A DNA stretch of 64,000 bases, taken from Boswellia sacra (taxonomy: Eukaryota > Streptophyta > Magnoliopsida > Sapindales > Burseraceae). The stretch's first letter is position 1; every line of letters begins with the position of its first letter. Below the pieces are notes generated by a model that saw nothing but the letters and a program-made list of their open reading frames with translations, was not told where the DNA came from and did not search any database. The stretch spans positions 62,001 through 126,000 of the forward strand of contig SNVD02009713.1 of NCBI GenBank assembly GCA_013180625.2, given 5' to 3'. Below, in pieces: positions 56,600 through 64,000 of the stretch. The translations under genes were made by a program, and so were the position numbers.

Positions 56600-59401
56600 T
56601 CAATTCGCTTTCACTGCTGCAGGATTCCGCCCAAACTGGATGATAATGGGTTTGCCTTTGAACACATATCCATTCACTAGATTCTGCACCAAATTTTTAT
56701 GACCGTTTTGAGTGATTACTTCATTGGCTTCAGTACAAGTTAGATAAAGAAGTAATAAATCAGCTACAGTATTTCAGCAAAATTGCATATGCCTAGCATG
56801 TGATATGCAGAACCTAAAATATATAAATTAGAAAATTGGCAAATGAAATTGCATTGTGAGAAAAGCATACCAAAGCACGATGGGCAAGTTCAACTGATGG
56901 AAATGTCACAAACGCTTGGCCCCTCATTCTTCCCTCCTATAAATGAATGCATTTTGTATTAGGAAAATCCCCATAAAGAAACAACTTCGGAACTTTTATT
57001 AGTCTACTCTTATCAGCAAACTGCCATCCCAATCTATAAAACCTAGTATGTTCAATTTTAATTCAACTTTATCTTCAAAAAGAAGGAGTTATGGTACAAC
57101 AAAGTAACGAATGATTCAGCCACTCAAATAAAAGTGCATCAAAGTCCTTTGTAAGACCTAAACATTTTATTACGACACAGGGCATAAGTGGTGTTGCTAT
57201 CCAAACTCACTCATTTGCACTATTTTTGGAGTTTCTCCTCCAAATAAAAGCCAGAGTGGAAACCTTGATGCTTTCTTGAGAATGAATATTTTCTGATCTC
57301 ATTTCCAGAATAAATATACACATGAAACTTATATATATACCAATCTCACCTGCATTAACTTAACAGTAAGACCAGATTTAGCTGCATCAATGCTTCCAAA
57401 AAAGGATCCTACAGCACATTGTAACCCAAATATTAATAAGCATAAAATATCTTTCTTATAACAATAAATTAACCGAAGCATTATGATTTCATGCACCAAC
57501 AAGATTTACATAACGACCATTTCATTGTATAGGATCATAACCATATTGCCATCTATACCAATTTGTGATTATACAAGTAATAAATTTGCTAAAATATTGA
57601 CCATTAGGCCATATGAAGCATGGATAAATTTGGGGCACAGTATGCATCAAGATTTGTGACCTCACCAAATATGAAGTAAAAATCATCCGGAACAACATCT
57701 TTTGCTAAGTTCTTTATGTACAACACGAATGCAGGATTCCCAGCTGTGTAATTCTGCATAGTTTAAAAGCATTTCAAAAAAATTATTCCATGGCTATATC
57801 TTGCATGTTAGCTAAATCTTATACATGTTAAATGTATCAGATTTATGATAATTGTTCTTCAGATTTAGTAAGAGAATACTATAATTAATACGGTGGTTAA
57901 GGAAAATTTTCTGCCAGAGCATGGAAGAAAATACCATTTAAGTTTTCATCATATTTATTTTCTTTTAGCCATAATATAAGAAATACACGACATTCATCCT
58001 AGTAACATTTGAAACATCAACTTAAGATAGATCAGTTTGTCAAACCAGTTAATTTTGTTTCTAGCCACCACATATTCATTTTTCTACTAAATTTAATTGT
58101 ATGAATTCTGATACCTTAAACATTGGAAGTGACAAAATTTCCTCTGGGGGCAACTTTCCACTCTCCAGTTCTTCTGGGGTTGCAAAAGGTTTAATATCAG
58201 AGCCCTCTTTTTCAGGCTCCTCCAATTCTTCAGTAATGCTATCATTTTTATCTTCATTCTGAATCACTTTGGGAGCAATTTTGATCTGTAAGAAAACCAA
58301 GAAATGAATATCAACCATTCTGAAAGTTATAAATCATCCCACAATGAACTCTTTTAAGACAATAATGTAACCTGTAACACAGGGTTCTTCTTTTTTATCA
58401 TTGGGATTTCTTTTGGGATTAAGGTGGAAGGTTTCACTCCAACAGCCTCATGAGCCACATCCTTATCAATTGCAGGGCCAACAATTGGTTCTCGCCGTGC
58501 ACGCTTTCTTCCAGCTTTTTCTGTTCTTAAATCGCCATGACCTTTTTCCTAAAAAATTGTATTCATATGACTTATTATCTGCTAAATTAAGGAACCAGTG
58601 GCAGAAAAAAAGAGAGCATTGACATAGGATCTGAGGGGGAATAATGACTAGCAGCATGTTTGCACTAATTTCAAACACAGATATTGTACCTATAAATAAT
58701 GGCAAACAAAAAATTGATGTCCTTCTCTCTTGTGAAGTCCAAAATTTAGGAGTAATGACAGTTACTATAATCGTGTAATATGTGGCTCGTCAATAATATC
58801 TTAGCAGCAAGAGGCTACCTCATCTGAGGACTCCATTTCTGACTCACTACTAGACAGATCTGCTATAGGAGGAGGTGGCGGTTGTGGTGCTGGTGGTGCA
58901 GGTACTGAAGGTGGCAGAGGTGGTGTGGGCAGAGCCATACGAAATGGAGCTGGAATGTTCATTTTGTTCATCAAGTGCAACACCTAAAAAACCAAAGCCA
59001 AATTATAAATAACTACGACCATAATAAACTACCAGTAAACTAGATTGAGGAAAGCTACAGTAATTTAGGAAGATACCCATCAAGTTTATCCATATCAACT
59101 CCAACTGAGTTTAAGTCTAAATCCAAGACTTACCCTCTTCATAGAGGGAAAGTCTAAGCTACATTAGAATAACAGTATAGGCTTCAAAAGAATAATGGGG
59201 CAAATGGATTTCTTACATAAGTGTATAAGTATATTTTCCCCTTCAAGTTATAACCACTGGAACCTAAGAAGAGAAACCAAAATATCATTCTAATAGCTTT
59301 CCTTGAAATTAGGGGCAACCTGAGTATAAAAGCGAGGAACAGCAACCAGAGCATTGACAATATTGGTCAGGATATTTCCATCTGGTGGAGGATAAGCATA
59401 T
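56600..59401 (-). CDS. SNRNP65: U11/U12 snRNP 65 kDa protein, C-terminal part
   Basis: Eight exons on the minus strand: 59,401-59,320, 58,983-58,819, 58,548-58,372, 58,285-58,115, 57,753-57,666, 57,408-57,350, 56,936-56,871 and 56,683-56,600. They encode 296 residues in continuous frame to TGA. In order: YAYPPPDGNIL; a Pro-rich segment (PPPPPIADLSSSESEMESSD); a basic stretch (GRKRARREP); an acidic linker ending PFATPEELESGKLPPEEIL; and an RRM with RNP2 FVLYIKNL and RNP1 GQAFVTF, ending GKPIIIQFGRNPAAVK. This protein bridges U11 and U12 snRNPs in the minor (U12-type) spliceosome. The first RRM and start codon must lie upstream, beyond element D and the window edge. All introns seen here have U2-type donors. 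Confidence 0.9.
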
Positions 59402-60041
59402 CTGAAACACAAGAGGGTTACATAAGTAGATGCAAACAAACAACAAAGGAAGTCACAAAATATTTATATTTCACTGCTATCACCTTACTGGATGACACAA
59501 TTATGAAGCTAAAGATTTTGATATAGTTGCTATCACATTTATAAATGAAGAGTGCAAATTACTGAGCCTTCTCTCTCCCACTCAATCAAGTCAACATGTC
59601 ATAAAGCTCCAAATACTAATAGACTTCGTATTTTGGTTCAAATAGCCAAACTTTATTATTCGTTAACATAGAATCTATAAGTAAATAAAATTACAGAGAA
59701 AATAAACAAATCATATTTGATAATATAGCTGCATGCCAAACCAAGGAAATAACAAGGAGATCATACAATTTTGATCCCAATAACTCAATTCGAGGGAGGA
59801 TATCAGCGACACAAGCAGTTTCACTAACTAGATGGAAACAGATCAAAATATTTTATCTCCATCCAAAAATGAAAATATACAAGAAAAAAATTCTGAGACA
59901 ATAGTTATAATATTTTGTTATAGGAGAATATCTAGATGGCCAAGGTTCCCGCAGCATTCCACCAAATCATCTGATAACTCTCTGATCACCTCACACACCT
60001 CTTGAATAGTTAGCTAGTTTGGTTTATTGAATTTTGAAATT
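59402..60041. other. Intron of the U11/U12-65K gene left of element D
   Basis: No further exon of the 65K gene is apparent. A minus-strand stretch at about 59,760-59,820 reads ADILPRIELLGSKLYD, which I cannot place. Confidence 0.5.
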
Positions 60042-60312
60042 ATGCTGGAATTTTAGGCTGTGGAAATTCTGGAATAGAAAAAATGGATTGTGCATTGATT
60101 GATAGGAGGCAGGATTTTCGAGAGTCCTGCCTAGTCTCTCCCTAGAGATAGAATCTCTACAAAACTTTCATTCACAATTTTCATACCTTCCTACTTTCTC
60201 GGCCCTCCCTTATCCTCTAACCAACTAGCACAACTCCCTAAAAAATAACTAACTCTACTGTCCAGCTCCAGCTCATAACAGAAAAATGACAGAAAAATAA
60301 ACATTTCTTCCA
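60042..60312 (-). repeat. Probable 3' LTR of gypsy element D
   Basis: The 60,312 edge is set by the polypurine tract. The low edge is a guess from a TGGAA match to the inverted end. The second LTR is not available for comparison. Confidence 0.4.
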
Positions 60313-60315
60313 ACT

Positions 60316-61442
60316 CTACCCTCCTCGCTCTTTATTCAAATGACGTCTAACATATGTAAACCTGACTGGAGGTCTATCAATACCCCCTGCCCAAGCATTC
60401 ACCTTGTCCTCAAGGTGAAACTCTGGAAACTGCTGCTTAAGCAAGTTAAACTGTTCCCAAGTAGCTTCAAAGTCCTCAAGACCTTTCCACTTGACAAGTA
60501 CTTCCGTAACTACCCCAGATTCCGCTGTCCTTTGGCGTACATCCAGCACCTTCTCTGGTTCAGCGACTAACTCCATGGTAGAGCTAATCTGAGAAGGAAG
60601 CAAAGGTGAAGCTGGAGTGTTTCCTATCAGTTTCTTAAGGTGGGACACATGAAAGACTGGATGCACAGCTGAACCAGCCGGCAATTTTAATCTGTAAGCC
60701 ACCTGCCCAACCTTATCTTCCACTGGAAAAGGGCCATAATATCTAGGGCTCAACTTCTCATTTCTCCTGCGAGCCAAAGATTGCTGTCTATATGGCTGAA
60801 GACGGAGATAGACCAGATCTCCTATCTGAAATTGTACCTCGCGACGTTTCTTATCTGCTGTCAGTTTCATTTTGTCTTGGGCTGTCAGCAAATTCTGTTT
60901 CAGTTCATCAATTATAGCATCCCTTTCCTGAAGTAATTGATCAACCATCGAAACGTTAGTAGACTGCTGTCCATAACGAACCAGTGGGGGGGGTCTCGTC
61001 CATACAAAATCTTGAAAGGTGAGGTCTTGGCTGAAGCGTGGTAAGTGGTATTGTACCAGTACTCCGCCCAAGAAAGCCATTGTACCCACTGTTTGGGTTT
61101 GCCACCAATAAAACACCGTAAATAGGCTTCGAGACAGCGGTTTACCACCTCCGATTGGCCATCGGTTTGCGGGTGGTAAGCTGTACTACGTTTCAATTGA
61201 GTACCCTGCATTTTGAATAATTCAGTCCAAAATAGACTGAGGAAAATACGGTCCCTATCAGTGATGATGGAGCGTGGAACACCATGGAGCCTAACCACTT
61301 CCTTAACAAAAACTGCTGTCACCACTTGAGCATTAAAAGGATGTTTAAGGGGCAGAAAATGAGCGTACTTGCTCAACCTGTCCACCACTACCAAAATAGC
61401 ATCATACCCTTCCGATCTAGGCAACCCTTCAATGAAATCCAT
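60316..61442 (-). pseudogene. Gypsy D integrase core, C-terminal domain and chromodomain
   Basis: Frame 61,442-60,912 carries [31 protein letters not shown] and [18 protein letters not shown], so all three catalytic acidic residues (D, D, E) are present. A frameshift near 60,970 moves the text to the frame ending at 60,316. That frame has the post-core helix ([18 protein letters not shown]), the barrel (LSPRYYGPFPVEDKVG, VFHVSHLKKL) and a recognisable chromodomain (VLVKWKGLEDFEATWE). Chromodomains direct integration toward modified chromatin in this group. A stop separates it from the upstream finger region. Confidence 0.88.
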
Positions 61443-61481
61443 AGAAATATCTTCCCAAACTTGACTGGGAATGGGTAGAGG

Positions 61482-62693
61482 CTAAAGTAAACCAGCTGGT
61501 GACAGCGCCAAGTACTTGTTCTGCTGGCAAATGGTACAAGATTCTACATAGGCCTTAATTTCCTTCTTCATTCCAGGCCAGAAAAATTCATTAGAAATTC
61601 GTTGGGTAGTCCTAAGCAATCCGGAGTGACCTCCAATAGGGCTGTCATGGAATTCTTTCAACAGCTTAGGTATTAGCTTAGACTTCCTGGCCAGTACAAT
61701 TCTGCCCTTATATAAAAGCTTTCCTTGAACCATTGCATATCCCTCTGGATTAACTTTTCCTGCTGTGATGTCATATTTCAGCTTCTTCATCTCAACATCA
61801 TCATCTAATTCCTTTCCCACCAGGTCATAATCAAAAGAAGGAGAAATAGATAGAACTGTGAATTCCGGATGTCTAGATAAGGCATCTGCTGCCCTGTTTT
61901 CTAAACCCGGTTTGTATTGAATTTCAAAATCAAATCCCATTAATTTGGCTAACCATTTCTGGTGCTCCCCATTTATCAGCCGCTGTTCCAGGAGATATTT
62001 CAGGCTTTTCTGGTCAGTTCTAACCACAAATCTCCTGCCAAGAAGGTAAGGTCGCCATTTCTTCACCGCCATAACTATGGCAATCAACTCCCTTTCATAA
62101 ACTGACTTTAGCCTTTGTGTTTGAGGAAGCATATGGCTGTAATAAGCCACTGGTCTGCTTCCCTGCATTAACACAGCACCTATTCCCATCCCCGAAGCAT
62201 TAGTATCAATAATGAAGGGTTGGGAAAAATGGGGTAATGCTAAGACTGGTACTGTAGTCATGGCTGTTTTTAATCTATTAAAGGCTTCAGTAGCTTTATC
62301 ATCCCATTTGAAAGCATCCTTCTTAAGCTGTTCAGTTAGAGGAGCAGCCAACATACCATAACCAGCCACAAATTTTCTGTAGTATCCTGTCAGTCCAAGA
62401 AACCCTCTTAATTCCTTCAAATTCTTTGGAACAGGCCACTGCATTATTGCTGCAATCTTAGAACTGTCCACAGCCACTCCTTCAGCAGAAATTATGTGCC
62501 CCAAATACTCTAAGCTGTCTTGAGCAAATAGACACTTCTTCTTGTTAGCATACAGTTGCTGATCCAGGAGTGTTTTCAGCACAATTGTTAGATGCTGTAA
62601 ATGTTCTTCCACACTCCTACTATACACTAATATATCATCAAAGAAGACGAGAACAAATCGCCTCAAATGTTTTCTAAATATTTCATTCATCAA
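61482..62693 (-). pseudogene. Gypsy D RT C-terminal half, RNase H and integrase finger
   Basis: A 403-codon open frame with VFFDDILVYS (RT catalytic Asp pair), GFLGLTGYYRKFVAGYG, RNase H (DTNASGMGIGAVLMQ, where the usual text is Asp-Thr-Asp-Ala-Ser, so a catalytic Asp is replaced by Asn), YERELIAIVMAVKKWRPYL, and the HHCC finger (HDSPIGGHSG, CTICQQNKY). It ends at a stop at 61,482 just before the integrase core. Confidence 0.88.
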
Positions 62694-64000
62694 TGCTTGA
62701 AAAGTTGAGGGGGCATTTTGTGAGGCCGAAAGGCATTACCAAGAATTCATAGTGCCCATCATGAGTCCGGAAAGCAGTTTTGTGTACATCCTCAGACCTG
62801 ACCCGTATTTGATGATAACCTGATTGAAGATCCAATTTGGAAAAAATACAAGCGCCATGTAATTCATCCAAAAGCTCATCAATTATCGGAATTGGGTACT
62901 TGTTTGGAATGGTGGCCTGATTTAGAGCTCGATAATCTACACAAAACCGCCAACTACCATCTTTCTTTTTCACCAATAAGACTGGGCTGGAAAAAGGGCT
63001 ACTACTTTCCCTAATTATACCAGCAGCCAGCATCTCACAAACCAGCTTTTCAATCTCTTCTTTTTGAATCTGCGGGTACCGATAGGGTCGTACATTAATG
63101 GGTTTGCTTTCATCCCTAAGAATTATAGCATGCTCTCTACCCCTTACAGGAGGTAATCCTGGTGGCATCATAAACACTTCCTGGAATTCTAGGAGGATAT
63201 CTTCCACTGTCTGAGGCATTGTCCCTAGAGTGGAATTCGGCACCAAAGAAAGAGTGCTTAATTCTAACAACACTCCCTGTCCCCCTGCCTGCACTGCTTC
63301 ATAAGACTCTTTAATTTTACTTGGGTCCTGCAAAGACTAGGATCCCCCCGGAGTATTACTGCAGTTCCATTTACTCTGAATTCCATGGTCAACTCCTTGC
63401 AATTGAATTTAATTTCTCCTAAGGTTTGAAGCCACATCATTCCCAGTACCACATCCGATCCCCCCAATTCCAGAGGAAGGAATTCCTCTCTCACCTCTAC
63501 CCCTTGTACAGACAGAATCACCCCTTTACACACACCAGCCCCCTTTACTGGATCACCAATGCCTAGCAATACCCCATACTTTTCTGTATTATCTACCAAT
63601 AAATCCAATTTCTTAACCAAGGATTGTGAAATAAAATTGTGAGTAGCTCCAGGATCGATAAGGACAATTACCTCTTCACCTCCGATCATTCCTTGTAGTT
63701 TAATGGTTTTGGGAGAAGTCAATCCAACAACCGAATTCATAGAGAGTTCCACCACTCCCTGGTCACCCACAACATTCTCAGTGTCTTCCCTTTCATGGCT
63801 GTCCTCCCTGTCTGGCGGAATTTCATCCTCATCCTGAACCACCAGAACTTGAAATTCTCTAAATTTGCATCTGTTCTCATCACACCTATAACAGAGCCCC
63901 TTTTCTCTTTTCTTCTGCAGCTCTGTATCTGTTAATCTTCGTAAATTACGTTCCTGACTGGAAGTTGCATAGTTTCGAACAGTAGGGATAATTGAGTTTG
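62683..64000 (-). pseudogene. Gypsy D gag C-terminus, protease and RT N-terminal half
   Basis: The text is open from the window edge to 63,264. It has a shortened zinc knuckle (CYRCDENRCK, lacking the His and proper spacing), then the protease with DPGATHNFIS, where Ser/Thr of the active site is replaced by Pro, and DVVLGMMWLQTLG. After a frameshift near 63,300, frame 63,333-62,683 carries the RT fingers ([42 protein letters not shown]). It is followed by a second frameshift near 62,700. Confidence 0.85.

Larger units (their letters stand above)
60042..64000 (-). mobile_element. Gypsy element D (chromovirus), cut by window edge
   Basis: Minus-strand Ty3/gypsy element inserted upstream of the visible 65K exons. 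From the right it reads gag C-terminus, protease, RT, RNase H, integrase and chromodomain, then a polypurine tract (GGAGGGTAGAGT, about 60,313-60,328) and an LTR that starts TGGAAGAAATG on the minus strand at 60,312. The LTR's other end is tentatively at 60,042 (TGGAATTTTAGG) but may lie elsewhere between 59,900 and 60,070. The 5' LTR and target duplication are beyond 64,000. The chromodomain and wording suggest the Reina branch. Confidence 0.8.

Noticed and set aside
56600..59401. U12-type introns in the U11/U12-65K gene (possible autoregulation)
   Set aside because: None of the visible donors matches RTATCCTTT; all look U2-type.

Overview
The window is nuclear DNA of a flowering plant, probably a eudicot. 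The evidence is spliceosomal introns with AG/GT borders, AT-rich intergenic DNA, plant LTR retrotransposons, and plant-type genes (an atypical chloroplast thioredoxin, a PLS-type PPR protein, a plant-style Pur-alpha with three PUR repeats). I cannot name the species. Roughly half of the window is transposable-element sequence. Five genes or gene copies sit between the elements.

Left part, 1-12,400: a decayed Ty3/gypsy element (A, Del/Tekay-like, minus strand). Its downstream LTR runs off the left edge. Its upstream LTR has been enlarged to about 5.2 kb by two extra tandem copies of a ~1.53 kb unit that carries its own primer-binding site. A copia-type LTR remnant follows at about 10,920-11,836.

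Middle, 12,390-37,500: a tandem segmental duplication containing a Pur-alpha-like gene. Copy 1 is a broken two-exon pseudogene whose intron 1 holds a gypsy element (B, 14,748-25,176), which itself holds a young copia element (C, 15,382-20,690). Copy 2 (31,752-37,500) has an open five-exon reading frame of 294 codons. Its introns and upstream region have taken up a TRIM, a Mutator-like foldback element and a SINE. Because the two copies align, each gives the empty site for insertions in the other, so several boundaries and target-site duplications can be read directly.

Right part, 37,500-64,000: a chloroplast ACHT-type thioredoxin gene (minus, 40,287-42,279); a ~4.27 kb near-perfect palindrome built from hAT transposon sequence with a captured quinone-oxidoreductase fragment (45,186-49,460); a Trp/Tyr-permease-family gene (plus, 50,298-52,783) with an in-frame UAG and no visible first exon; an intronless PPR gene (minus, 53,989-55,518); and the C-terminal two thirds of the minor-spliceosome protein U11/U12-65K (minus, 56,600-59,401). 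The upstream intron of the last is occupied by a chromodomain-bearing gypsy element (D) that runs off the right edge. From memory, the thioredoxin/permease pair and the PPR/65K pair are each neighbours in Arabidopsis as well (on chromosomes 2 and 1), so the gene backbone looks like conserved ancestral order opened up by transposon insertions.

The most unusual structures are the triplicated LTR/PBS unit, the hAT palindrome with its captured exon, a CGACACT sequence vocabulary shared by two unrelated element classes, and the asymmetric fate of the Pur-alpha duplicates. All comparisons were done by eye; no percent identity here is a computed value.
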